From contig JAUMIR010000003.1 in NCBI GenBank assembly GCA_030847615.1, forward strand, positions 336,479,756 through 336,543,755: 64,000 nucleotides of DNA, read 5' to 3'. The notes beneath the pieces are model-generated. The model had not been told where the DNA came from. It was given only the letters and a program-made list of their open reading frames with translations, and did no database searches. The DNA comes from Gambelia wislizenii (taxonomy: Eukaryota > Chordata > Lepidosauria > Squamata > Crotaphytidae). Position 1 is the first letter of the stretch, and every line of letters starts with the position of its first letter. Positions 10,541 through 21,507 of this stretch are shown piece by piece. The position numbers were made by a program, and so were the translations under genes.

Positions 10541-11829
10541 ACCGTATATTCCGGTGTATAAGATGACCTTTGAGCCCTGAAAAATATCCTCCAAAATCGG
10601 GGGTCGTCTTATACGCCAGATACACTTTGCTTCACCTGCCAACTGATCTCCTGCCTCTTCGCTCCCTTCACAAATGGAGCGAAGAAGCGGGAGATCGGGA
10701 GGGGGGTGAAGCAAAGAGTTTACTGGTTCATTGCCCCCCCCCGCCTTCTCCCCCTTTGGGGAGCAACCAAAGACAGAGGAGGGGGGCAAATGTTGCAGTT
10801 TGCCGCAGTCGCCGCTCGATCTCCTGTGTGTTCATTCCCCAAAGGAAAGCCCCCCTCCACCCTCCCCGAGGGCACGATCAGACTCCCGATTGCGGTCTCG
10901 GGGAGGGGGTGATTGGCTCGAAAGCCCCCCCTCAAGCCACCCTTCCACCCTCCCCGAGGGCGTGATTGGGCTCCCGATTGCGCCCTCGGTGAGGGGGTGG
11001 GTAGCTGGAAAGCCCCCCCGCTCAAGCCACACTTACAGCAGCCGAGGCAAACCGGGTACAATTGCTCCTTTCTTCCACCTTCCTAGAATGTGGAAGAAAG
11101 GGGCAAATCTTGCGGTTTGCCACGCCCTCTGCCCATTCCCCACATCTTCATTCCCTTCCAAAGAGAATGAAGACAGAGGGAAGGGGGGCGGATGAGGCAA
11201 ACCGGGTATTTTCGCCCCTTTTGTCCACCTTCCTGGAAGGTGGAAGAGAGGGGTGAATCCCGTGGTTTGCCTTGGTGGCTGCCCATTCCCTCTGTCTTCC
11301 TGCCCTTCGCAAAGGGAAGGAAGATGGAGGGAATGGGCAGCCACCGAGGGAAACTGGGTATATTCGCCCCTTTCTTCCACCTTCGAGTCAAGGGTGACTG
11401 GAAGGTGGAAGAGAGGGGTGAATGCTGTGGTTTGCCGCGGACACCGCCCATCCCCTCTGTCTTCATTCCCTTCACAAAGGGAATGAAGATGGAGGGAATG
11501 GGTGGTGGCCGAGGCAAACCAGGTTCATTCGGCCCCCTCCTCTGCCTTCACCCCCTTTGGGAAGCAACCAAAGGTGGAAGAGAGGGGCGAATGTAGCGGC
11601 TGGCTGGGAGAGCCCTGCCAGCTGATCCTGTTCATTTTCCCAACTCATGAGGAGATCCTCGTGAGTTGGGGAACAAAGAGGATCAGTTGGCAAGGCTCCC
11701 CCAGCCAGCCAGCCAGCCAAATTGGGGGGTGGTCATATACAGCGGATATATGCCAAACTCTAGATTTTTACTTGAAAATTGGGGGGGGTCGTCTTATATG
11801 CCCCGTCGTCTTATACACCGGAATGTATG
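10541..11829. mobile_element. TIR element B1 with internal hairpin array
   Basis: The left end reads CCGTATATTCCGGTGTATAAG and the right end CTTATACACCGGAATGTA; the core ATTCCGGTGTATAAGA pairs perfectly. Subterminal copies of GTCGTCTTATA lie on both sides. From about 10640 to 11700 the interior is a chain of palindromes; the clearest, 11279-11342, has two arms of about 27 nt pairing with few mismatches. Units contain blocks like CTTCCACCTT/AAGGTGGAAG and CTGTCTTC/GAAGACAG. No transposase is encoded. The termini resemble a widespread TA-inserting MITE of reptiles; the superfamily is inferred. Confidence 0.7.
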
Positions 11830-11984
11830 AACTCTCTGTTCGCTCCACAAATAACACCCTTCTACATCACATACCTTTGGCTAGCACTGATCTTAGGTAT
11901 GGCTCGTATTGCCAGAAATAAGCTAGTAATTTCTGTAGCTTCCAAACACAGTTTCTATCTCTGTTCAATGTAGAATTTACATAT

Positions 11985-12300
11985 CAGTTAGAATCATAAA
12001 GTTGGAAGGGACCTCTAAGTTCATCTTTGAATAAAAAATAATATTCTAGGGCTGAAAAGGGTACAGAGAAGGGCTATCAAAATGATCAAGAGACTGGAGC
12101 AAATGTTCAACAAGGAAAATTTAAAGTGTTTTGGGACAGTTTCATTCAGATAAGAGGCAAGAAGTAAATAAATTGACACATAAACTATATAAAATTGTGC
12201 ATTGTACAGAGAAAATAGGGAGAAGCTTTTCTTAATCTCTCATAAAACTAGAACCTGAAGTCATCTGTATAATGGGAGCTGAATAATGGGAGATCAGAAC
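11985..12300. mobile_element. CR1-type LINE remnants
   Basis: AATCATAAAGTTGGAAGGGACC at 11990 is the reverse complement of a CR1 3' end. From about 12045 a plus-strand segment resembles the CR1 ORF2 tail: the block translating as KRVQRRAIKMIKRLEQ-like sequence, then a run similar to the segment at 15960-16130. Strongly diverged, with no open frame. Confidence 0.5.
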
Positions 12301-12315
12301 AGAGAAAAGGAAGTA

Positions 12316-12533
12316 CAGTTGTCCCTCTGTATCCACGGATTTAAGTATTCAGGGCTTGAAAATATTCTTTAAAAAATAATACAAAAAGCAAACCTTGATT
12401 TTGTCATCTTACATAAGGGACACCATTTTGTTATCCCACTGCATATAATGGGACTTGAGTATTCACGGATTTTGTCATCCATGGGGGGGTGGGGTCCTGG
12501 AACCAAACCCCAGCGAATATGAAGGGACAACTG
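12316..12533. mobile_element. Tc1/mariner (pogo/Tigger-like) MITE, family C copy 2
   Basis: A 218-bp element flanked by TA at 12314-12315 and 12534-12535. Starts CAGTTGTCCCTCTGTATCC and ends GAATATGAAGGGACAACTG. Interior landmarks GAAAATATTC and ACATAAGGGACACC match the copies at 2659 and 52052. Non-autonomous, no coding frame. Confidence 0.85.
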
Positions 12534-12811
12534 TATTTCAAAATTCGAAACATTCAAAATACCTCTGGTCCCAAACATTTTAGATAAGGGAGAATCAACC
12601 TTTATCTCAAACCATTTAACTACAACCCCAGAACTAAGGAATACTTTATTCATGTAATCTTTTTTGCAATGACAGACACAGAAGGTGGGGGGAAGAAAAC
12701 TAATAAATGTGCACATTCCAAAATGAAGAACACTTGTAATGGGGAACACAGCCATAAGCAAATTGATCAGTCTTCAAAGATGGTAGAATGTACCATTAGG
12801 CCATTTCTTTC

Positions 12812-12852
12812 TATTATTATTACCATTACCATTACCATTATTATTTATTTAC
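12812..12852. repeat. (ATTACC)n/(ATT)n microsatellite
   Basis: Short run of ATTATT and ATTACC units followed by TTATTTATTTA. Confidence 0.7.
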
Positions 12853-12985
12853 ACAGTGCAATGGTGCTCGGCTTCTGGGCCTAGGCATGATGGAGCTGTG
12901 CTTGCCTCTTCTTCTCTCCCTCTGATCCCAGAGCAGTGGCAGTTGGGATAGATGGAGGACCTTTCATCACGTGATGGAACTGTGC

Positions 12986-13035
12986 CCATCCCCATTTCCT
13001 CAAACACTGCCTATCCCCATTTCCTCAAACACTCT
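12986..13035. repeat. 25-bp tandem duplication
   Basis: The block CCATCCCCATTTCCTCAAAC followed by ACTG is present twice in direct tandem with one or two differences. Confidence 0.7.
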
Positions 13036-13294
13036 TGATTCTGATGTACATATAGGCACTTCTGGTTTTAAAAACATTGTACAGGTCTCTGCACCTGTAC
13101 AATAAAAAAAAAATCATGTAAAATCATGCACACTTAAAAATCTGGCACCTTGCTGCAAACTAAAAGAAATCTTTCCATGCTTAATAAAACTCTTTCCATA
13201 GTTAAATAAAATGTATCAAACACATTCTAGAACTATAATTCAAATGGGAAGTTTAAGACCGAGGCAATAGATTTATCACTGCATCTGTTCATAC

Positions 13295-13404
13295 CTTTCC
13301 AAGAGCTGCAGCCTGTTTCAAAATATTTTGTTTTAGCTCCCCTGCTTTCTTCAGATGAAACGAATTCCTTTGACTTTGGATGACAAACACAATTTCTTTT
13401 AGTT
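13295..13404 (-). CDS. Host gene exon (coiled-coil-like protein, unidentified), most downstream exon seen
   Basis: A 110-nt internal exon on the minus strand. It is preceded by a good acceptor (a run ending TTTATCTTCACTTGCAG) and followed by donor AAG|GTATGAAC. Two bases complete a Glu codon begun in the previous exon; the frame then reads [20 protein letters not shown], then [16 protein letters not shown], ending in phase 0. The peptide is rich in Leu, Lys, Gln and Glu with heptad-like spacing, so a coiled coil is likely. I do not recognise the protein. The reading frame and phase agree with the exons at 17345 and 54516, which is the main support. A CR1 fragment lies 80 bp away in the intron. 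Confidence 0.75.
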
Positions 13405-13484
13405 CTGCAAGTGAAGATAAATAATAAAATTTAAAGGAAACCAAAGCCAAGTGGGTATCAGGACCACCGCAAGTAGTACAAAAA

Positions 13485-13638
13485 AGGTGGGGTCCCCTTC
13501 CTTGGAGGTCTTTAAACAAAGGCTGGATGGCCATCTGTCTGGGATGCTTTGATCTTGATTTCCTGTGTGGCAGAGGGTTGGACTGGATGGCCCTTGTGGT
13601 CTCTTCCAACTCTACAATTCTATCATTCTATGATTAAG
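13485..13638 (+). mobile_element. CR1-type LINE 3' end
   Basis: Plus-strand segment beginning TGGGGTCCCCTTCCTTGGAG and ending in the CR1 terminal repeat ATTCTATCATTCTATGATT. The same sequence ends the CR1 copy at 26826-27037. It contains only the last part of the ORF and the 3' UTR. Confidence 0.85.
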
Positions 13639-13639
13639 G

Positions 13640-15655
13640 ATTTCTGGGCCCTAAACTCTGTGCCAAACTTGAAAGAAAAGCTTTCAGTTTCAATGAACAT
13701 TTACTATTGTCTCCTTTATCTTTGAACTTGGCTGAAAATGTTCATTAACTGTCCTAAAATATTTCAGTTTACAAATACTGTGGTGTGAATAACATTCAGT
13801 AAAAGTGTAAACTGTTCATACAATAGGTTCAGCAAATTCAGTTCAAAAACTGTTTCTGTATTGGAACTATTGTCACCAGTTAGTCACTGTTGCAGAAGAT
13901 GCATTGTGCCTCAGTAAAAACAAATCTAAATTTCTCTCCCAGGTGCAAACTAAATTCCCCCAATGTTCTTACTTTTTCTGACAGTCTACAGTACTAAGCA
14001 TACATAACACAATCTATTAGATTTGTTTTACAAATACACATCTTCTCACTGGTTCACAACTGTCAGTTATGCAGCAGCTGTTCAAATATACCATTGTAAA
14101 TATGTTGAGTAAAAGACATTGTCTCTTCTAAGAGAAAAGTTGTCTAGTGATATATTATTAATTGCACCAGCTGGTCGCTCATGCCTTGCAGCACACATAA
14201 ATCTTAACCTAAATCCACTTCCCTGCTACAGATGGGAGCATTCTCCAACCCAACTCTCTCCCAGTGTATGTTTACACTGTAGGAGATTGGAGGAGGCAAG
14301 TTTTGCTAACTCTTCCCTCTCTCTGCAGTCCCATGCATACTCTGAGAAACTGCTAGGGAAGGCTGGTGGAACAGTGGGGGACACAGAGCTGAATGCAGCA
14401 AAACTTAAGGGGGAAAGTTGCCTCCTCTTCTTTTCTATCAGAATACTCCCTCTGTATGATCTAAAGCCCTCTTTTGAGAGTAAGCCCTTTCATATGTAAA
14501 AAGTGAAGTTTCTGATATAAATCTCTACATCTACAAACATGTGGGCAAGTAAGTACAGATGTAGGGTTTGTTTTATTATGTTCTAGGTATTAACTTCTAG
14601 TTAAGTTTCCTTGAGCAGTTAATTGCGCCATTTTGCAAAAGGGAATGGGAAGTATAACCACATCATTTTACCTATCTTTTGTACAATTCCTACTTTATTG
14701 TATGTTTATTCTAACATTTAAAATGTCCTCTGTGCCAATGGAAAAATATACAAGTTTGCAATGCAGATATTTTTACTTTGTAGCTGTTTCGAAGGCTAAT
14801 CAGATCGGTTTCTTATTTATATCTGCCACCTAATTAATCACAAAGATTCAGGGCACGTAAGTATTGTACAAATGTTGCAAATCTTAGTGTATCATACCTT
14901 AAAATTCCATATTCATATATTTTCAACTGTGTATTGTTTATGTACTGTGATGTACACATTAGGCTGCTATATTTAAATTTACTTCACAATAGCTGAGGCA
15001 CATAAAAGAAATACCATGCCAATATTTGTTGTACTGAAGCCTAAAAAACAGCATTTCTAGAAAGCGTCTAAATTTGGTATCATTTAAAGCTTAAATTGCC
15101 TCCACACTGATGTTCTGTTACATTGAATATCCACCAAATGGTAAACCCAGGCTGTATGTTTGTCTAATAGAATCAAAAGCATTCCAGTGGGCAACTTAGA
15201 AAATTTTTCTTTTCTTTCTTATTTTGGAAAACATTTACAACATGTTTGTACAGATAATACTTGCAATGTTGGCTGCTTTTCTTATTCATCTCATTGCTCA
15301 TTCTAATGAGCAAAGTAGCACATGCCAAAATTCACTGAAAATAATTTTGAGATTAAAGGAGGTTCCAAAAAGACTGATTAATTGTGAACTCAACACAAAT
15401 CAACTTGAGGATCTGAAGAACTAGATGGATTAATTCTAGCTTATTATCATCATCATGTTTAATCAGTATTCAGCTGACAACCATATATGCAATGATACAG
15501 TTTTACACAGCTTCATTAATTAATATATTTATGACTAGAGGAGCGGCATTAAGAAAGAGGTTAACATAACCATACTGAACTGAAGCATAGAAGCACTCTT
15601 TATCAAGCTCAGTAAATCCTTAAATGGTTGCAAAAGAGGAAAGAGGACTAGGGAA
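13640..15655. other. Unique sequence, no gene seen
   Basis: Frames of 126 codons (14119-14499) and about 66 codons carry no motif and no supporting splice sites. Intron of the minus-strand host gene. Confidence 0.5.
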
Positions 15656-15659
15656 CAAC

Positions 15660-15845
15660 CAAGTTCTTAGTGACGGAGTACATGCTGTGCATGCAGAAAT
15701 TCAAGGTTCAATCTCAAGTTCTTCAGCCAAAAGGATCAGGCAGCAAGTGATAGGAAACTCTGCTTGAAATAGTGGAAAGGCTCTGCTGATTGGCCAGATG
15801 GGCAAATAGTCTGTCCTGGTATAAGACTTCCAATATGCCTACCTA
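15660..15845 (+). mobile_element. tRNA-derived SINE (CORE/MIR-like type)
   Basis: Plus-strand copy with TGCTGTGCATGCAGAA, a B-box-like AGGTTCAATCTC near 15706, a central block GGAAACTCTGCTTGAAA, and a 3' part CTGTCCTGGTATAAGACTTCC. These blocks and their order match a tRNA-derived SINE common in reptiles. Diverged, no poly-A tail kept. Related copy on the minus strand at 6680. Confidence 0.6.
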
Positions 15846-15848
15846 AAA

Positions 15849-16190
15849 ATGGAATTAGAAAATAATGTTGCCAGTATCATGAACACCCTATACAAATTTT
15901 TGATGAAGCCACACTTGAAATACTATATAAAGTTCTGGTTACCAAATCTCCAAATGGTTTCTAAAGAGCTTGAAAAGGTAAAGAAAACAGTGACCAAAAT
16001 GATCACTTTCTTTGAAGAAAGGCTTGGAAAGTGTTGGGAGTTTGGGGAAGGAAGCACCTAAGAGGAAATACTACTGGGATTTAAAAATATGCACAATGCA
16101 GAGAAAGTAAAGAGAGATAAGTTTTTCTTACTCTATCATAATACTAGAACTTGGAGTCATGTACTGTAATCAATATGTTTTGTAGGATTC
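15849..16190 (+). pseudogene. CR1-type LINE fragment, ORF2 C-terminal region
   Basis: An open stretch at 15849-16061 encodes FLMKPHLKYYIKFWLPNLQ and then KVKKTVTKMITFFEERLG, matching the order of blocks in the C-terminal part of CR1 ORF2 (KPHLEY..FW followed by a KxVTKMI block). The downstream part degenerates into frameshifts. Both ends are lost. Confidence 0.65.
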
Positions 16191-16341
16191 AGGGCAGACA
16201 TACTGTACCTCTTCACACAGGATTTAATTTTGGATCCTGCCCCTTCACAAGATGTGGTGAAGACCACAACTTCAATGCCTTTGAAATGTAACTGGCAATT
16301 CAAGGAGAGTACATCCATTACTACTGGCCATGAGAGCTATA

Positions 16342-17004
16342 CAGTCAGCCCTCTACATTTGTGGGTTTGCCTCCGTCCCCCTGAAGCCCAAGGCTGGGAG
16401 AAGGCAAAGCAGCAGAAACCTCTGTTGCAAAGAGCCCCCGAAGCCTGCCTCTTCGTGGGGTTTGGGAGACTCTTTGCAAAGGAGATTTCTCCTCTCTGCT
16501 TTCCCTGGCACTTAGCACTTCTGTGCGGCGCTGGGAGAAAGCAGAGCAGCAGAAACCTCCATTGCAAAGAGCCCCCAAAGCCTGCCTCTTCATGAGGTTT
16601 GGAGACTCTTTGCAAAGGAGATTTCTTCTCTATGCCTTCCCCTGGCACTAAGCACTTCAATGTGGCACTGGGAGAAGGCATAGCAGCAGAAACCTCCATT
16701 GCAAAGAGCCACCAAGCCTGCCTCTTCACAGAGTTTGGAGACTCTTTGCAAAGGGATTTTTTCTTCTCTGCATTTCCAGAGCACTTAGTACAGCGTCATG
16801 GGGCTTCCAGAAGCAGGTCAGTGGCTGGCTGCCAGCCCCACATTCTTCGTACTTCCCCGCCTTCAGCCGCCCACTTCGCAAGCCTGAGGAACTCTTCGGG
16901 GAAGCTCCGCTCCCACCTCCACTGTTCTGTAAGTATTCACTTTTTTTTTCCACTTTCACGTGGATCCTCCACCCCTAACCCTCATAAATGTGGAGGGCCG
17001 ACTG
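16342..17004. mobile_element. TIR element A3 (TA-flanked) with three palindromic units
   Basis: A 663-bp element between TA at 16340-16341 and 17005-17006. Starts CAGTCAGCCCTCTACATTTG and ends AAATGTGGAGGGCCGACTG. The interior (about 16405-16800) has nearly three copies of a 136-137 bp unit starting at 16409, 16546 and 16682. In each unit GAAACCTCCATTGCAAAGAG pairs with CTCTTTGCAAAGGAGATTTC about 55 bp on, giving a stem of 20 bp with two or three mismatches. The unit is unrelated to those in A1, A2 and A4. No transposase. Confidence 0.8.
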
Positions 17005-17344
17005 TATGTATCTTATAATCTCAGTATGGGCAAAATACCAGAAGCTGGAAGTCAGAACTGGAAAGCACTGTTTCTTTCATGTCCTACTTACAACCTCCCA
17101 AAAGGTATCTGATCGCTAACTGTGGGCAGCAAGATCCTGAATGTGATGGGCAGTCTAATCCTGCAGAAGATATTTTTTATGACAGAAGAAGGAGTTGATG
17201 ATCATCTGGTCCAATTCTTTCAGCTATGTCTCCACCAGTCCTAAAATGTACTATGCAGAATAAACTGACAATACTGTACATGAAACATGCATGATCAAGT
17301 CTACTAGACTTACTACAGATTGAAGTAATGAAAAGCTTACTTAC

Positions 17345-17384
17345 CTTTGCTTATTTGACTTGAGTTTCCATGTTTTTCAACTGT
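17345..17384 (-). CDS. Host gene exon (40 nt), middle exon
   Basis: Minus-strand internal exon: acceptor GTTTCTTAATACAG, donor AAAG|GTAAGTAAG, which matches the consensus closely. It reads TVEKHGNSSQISK plus one base, starting in phase 0 and ending in phase 1. The one base left over completes the Glu codon at the start of the exon at 13295-13404, and phase 0 at its start fits the end of the exon at 54516-54574. Forty-base exons are short but not unusual in vertebrates. Function unknown. Confidence 0.7.
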
Positions 17385-17399
17385 CTGTATTAAGAAACC

Positions 17400-18905
17400 A
17401 CATGACAATGGAAACAATATAATGATATACACATAAATAAAGCATTCAATCAACCAATTTATATTTGCCAGTTTTAGTATGCTTAGCAGCCACAATTATG
17501 TAAAAATAGTTTTTCTTCATTGATAAAAAAAAAAAGTTCCCATAATTGGCATTTATACAGGGTATCTGAAGTGTTTAACAGGCTTCACAGACATCTCAGT
17601 AATACCAAAGCCTCAAAAATTAGGATGGCATTATTATCCACATACTGAAGGTAGATAAAGAGCTGGAGCTAAAAATCACCTGATGAGTTTGTGGCTAAGT
17701 TAAGATTTTAATTCCATGTTCATATTCTTAGTCATCGTGTTAGACTATCTCCATCTTAAATGAACTTATAAACTGGAAAATGAGTTGAAATTATTTTATA
17801 TTGTTAATTAGAAATGTAAGTATAAAAATCCACAATTAGGAAAAACTTCACCATTTAAAAAATGTTTCTTACAATAGATTTGGAGAAAATATCAGTAGAA
17901 ATCACAAATCTGATAAATTAATGTAGATTATGGAAGGGATCACTACCCTATAATGATATACATATGAAAATTGTGAATCCAAATTGTATTCCAACCTAAA
18001 TAAATACGAAAAAGTTGCTACAGAAGCAAAAATAAAATCCAGTAATTCAGTATTATGTACATTTGTGTCAAAATTTAAGCTTTGTGCTTAAGAGCAAAGA
18101 GTTCACAGTACTATCACCCAGGAAACCAAGGTCTAAAAATATCTCAGCAGCTATTCAGCAGCCACTAAACAAACTGAAATAGTGTGTGCTTGTTGGGATT
18201 GCCTATAAATTTGGAAACAAAGTGCATAATCAATGTCAAAAAGAAACATTTCCTTGATTCTGGTCATAAAATCATGGCATATGCTCACTATCCCAAATAT
18301 TAAAAACATGGCTCATGCACCAAGTCCAAATAACTGATGTGCTCTGCTGACCCACAATCACTCTGTCTTTTTCTTTAACTCTCTGGCCCCCCTCTTTCCT
18401 CTGAATCAGAATTTCCTGGTAAATTCTGTTTTTCTACAATGCAATGCATGTAGGAGTATAAAAAGGATGGTTCATATAAACAAACACAACCACCCTTCAG
18501 GGAGACACTAAATATTTTTTTGAAAATTTCTAAAGAAATTCTAGCATGAAAAAGTGTTTGCGATTTCATATGTACAGGCATTATATATAAACTGGAGAAA
18601 GATGCTAATAAGCCTTCCTAAATCAAGAAAAAGATAGTGGTTATTAGAATGTGGAGATATAGAGGAAAGAAGTGGAGTTAGTTGCTCCCAAACAAGCAAA
18701 TGGAGATGAGATATCATAAGTATTCTTTGGCCTTTTGCGTGGTGAAAGATTCTGTACTGGGTAGAAACAAACTTGACAAATGTTATTGCTGGGAGTCTGA
18801 AAAAAGGAAGAAGATCACTACCCACTGCACTGTGATGACTAAAAACTTCTTTCAATAAAACTGAGCAAAATGGCATCCATTTAAGTATACCAATAAGTGA
18901 AATGA
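17400..18905. other. Unique AT-rich intronic sequence
   Basis: No recognised repeat. The 111-codon minus frame at 18541-18876 has no motif and no splice support. Confidence 0.45.
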
Positions 18906-18907
18906 TG

Positions 18908-19140
18908 ATATTAGTAGTAGTAGTAGTAGTAGTATTACTACATTTATTTACTACTACTATTATTATATTTATTTATATCCTGTCTCCAGTTCAGGACTCA
19001 AGGCAGCTTACAATAGATTTTTAAAGACAGTTAAAAAATTTTAAAAATACAAAAGTTAAAAAGTGATTACACTATCAAAAAAAATTAAAACCAGTTAAAA
19101 ACATGAACCATTAAAAAACACACACACACACAACAACATT
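18908..19140. repeat. (TAG)n microsatellite plus 'TATCCTGTCTCC..AAGGCAGCTTACAA' repeat and (CA)n
   Basis: A TAGTAG run is followed by TTTATTTATATCCTGTCTCC and ACTCAAGGCAGCTTACAA, the same family of interspersed repeat as at 5330 and at the window's right edge, and then an A-rich stretch with a short CA run. Confidence 0.65.
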
Positions 19141-19261
19141 ACAAAGCAATAGACAGAAACTTCAGCATATTATACGAGGAGTTTTATCCATCTTGCTGAA
19201 ACAATCAGTCCTCCAAGGCCTGTCAAAACAGAAAAGTCTTCACCTGAAAAATTTCCAGCAG

Positions 19262-19380
19262 AAGTTACCTTAGAGTCACATTGGAGGACCTAGGAAATGC
19301 CTAAAGATACCATATTTTTTGGACGACGGATAACTGAAACCATGGGTACTGGTTCCGCACAAATGGGTTGCAACCTGTAT
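19262..19380. mobile_element. Family D MITE fragment
   Basis: Contains GTCACATTGGAGGACCTAGG and AATGCCTAAAGATACCATAT, similar to the complete family D element at 60302-60523. It ends with CATGGGTACTGG and CAACCTGTAT in inverted order relative to that copy. Partial and diverged. Confidence 0.5.
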
Positions 19381-19451
19381 TTGCATAATATATTTCCTTA
19401 GTTATTAATTCCCAGACTCACATAACAAAGTACCACAGTTGTACTACAGTA

Positions 19452-19662
19452 TATGAGGAAAGACTTAGGGAGCTGGGTATGTTTGGCCTGGAAAGGAGAC
19501 AGTTGAGGGGCGATGTGATGGTCCTGTTTGAATGTTTGAAGGGGTGTCACATTGAGGATGGAGCAAGCTTGTTTTCTGCTGCTCCAGAGACTAGAGCGTG
19601 GAGCAGTGGATGCGGGCTCCAGGAGCAGAGATTCCACCTTGACATTGGGAGGAACTTTCTGA
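19452..19662 (+). pseudogene. CR1 LINE ORF2 C-terminus, left part (split by L1)
   Basis: The plus strand reads RELGMFGLERRQLRGDVMV, LFECLKGCHIEDGASLFSA and then RFHLDIGRNFLT, a well-known block order at the end of CR1 ORF2. At 19662 it is cut by an L1 and resumes at 26826. The last 21 bp are repeated on the far side of the L1. Confidence 0.85.
19642..19662. repeat. Target-site duplication of L1 copy 1, left
   Basis: ACATTGGGAGGAACTTTCTG plus A; an identical 21-bp copy is at 26826-26846, immediately after the L1 3' end. Confidence 0.92.
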
Positions 19663-21507
19663 CTTCCGGTGGCGAGGATGACGGACGTGGTTGGGCTTCA
19701 GGCGAGCTCCTGAAGCAAAACTGCTTGGTGTGGGATAGAACCCTCGAAAGTGAAAGTTTTGGGGGACGAATTCTGCCTGTGATAAAAGGCAGTCAAAGGG
19801 GACTCAAGAAAAAGCTCAATGCCAACCAAAAAGGTGAGAGAAAACAACAAAAAGGAAGAAGATGGGAAAGGGCTGAGGGAGCTGTGAGTCTACCATAACC
19901 GCACCAATTGCCGTCACTGAGACAAAAACGTCGTCACCACTTTTAATCAGAATTTTTTCTTTTTTTAAATAAAAATATTGGTGAGGATTTCTTTTCCCTG
20001 CTGGTATGAGTTGAACACCAAGGAGAAGTTTTTGTTTTCTCATGGGAGTGTTTGGTCTACGAGAGGCCGAAAGACTGTGATTTCGACCTCCAACAGCTGG
20101 CTTCAAAGGTTGATAGAGATCAGCAAAGGAGAAAATGGAGTGTGAGTGATTGTATCCCCTGCAGCTGAGGGGGAAAAAAATAACACAAGAAAGAAGTTAG
20201 CTAAGTGGGAAAGTAAATAAACCAGAAAGAGAAAGAGAGAAAGGAAAAGGAGGAAGAATAAGATATATGTAAGATATTTACTAAGTGAGATTGAAGAGAG
20301 AAAGCAGGAAGCTGAAACCAGAAAGCGAAAGGATTTAAAAGGACTTAAAGTGGAAACCCAAGCAGAGCGGAGCTACCAGAAACAACGGGAGGAAAAGAAG
20401 GCTGAAAATAGATTACAAGGATGGTGAAAGCTGAAAGTTGGAAGCTGGAAAGTTGGAAGCTGGAAAGGAAGAAGAGAGATAGGAAATAGGTAGAAGAGGG
20501 TTGAAAGTGGAAAGATGAGAGATGAAAGATGAAAGTTTAATGTGAAAAGTGGTGGAAGTGAAATTAAGTGGGGGACATAAGATACATATTGAAAGCAGAA
20601 GCGGAAGTGAAGATCCGGTTTAAAGCTTGCTAAGTTAACTGAGAAAAGAGAAAGGAGAAAGGAGAGCTGAGACTGAGTAAAGGACTAATAGATACTTAGA
20701 TCTGAGAGGTCAAGAGTTAAGGAAGGAGAGAATAGATCTTCAAGAACAAGCTGGTTGTACTTTGATTGTGGATCTTGATTGTTGATGGACCAGAGAGTGA
20801 ATATAATTATTAGGAGCTTCAATAGAGATAAGGAATTGGAGTATAGGAATTCACTCATAAATGTTAAATTGATAAGAAATTATAATTACACATTAACTCT
20901 CATTAAGCAATTGCATATTAATTGTATAATTGTATATCTGCATAGTTAATAAAAATCGTATCTATATTGTATTAATGATTACTGAACAGAATTGGGAGAA
21001 ATTGATTAGTAGATATTTGCTATGTTAGAGGCTGAATGAGAATGGAACATTAAATTGAGGTATTGTGGTTGATATTAACAATATTAGAGGACTGTTTAAG
21101 TGAATAATCAAAAGTACTATTCTGATTAAATAAATTGTAATATACTAGATATTTATATAGTATATGTTATATAGTATATATCTATCTTCTACATATTAGT
21201 ACAAGATCTTGTATATTAATATAGTAGTAAAAGAGCAAATATTAAAGGGAAGCTATAGAGGTAATATATTGAGGATTAATTATCAATTGAAATTAATTAA
21301 ATAAACAGAAAGGAGATATTGATTTGATTATATAATTTGATTATAATTGTTGACACTGATCTGATTATATAATTTGATTATTGATGATCAATTGTTATTT
21401 AATTGTGAATTATTGAGTAAGAAGGACCAATTGTTAATGATTTGATGGTAGTAGGTAATTATAGTTAACAGAATATAAAGATTTTGAAATACTGATATAA
21501 TAATAGA

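Noticed and set aside
14119..14499. 126-codon plus-strand frame
   Set aside because: No recognisable motif and no neighbouring exon signals; treated as chance.
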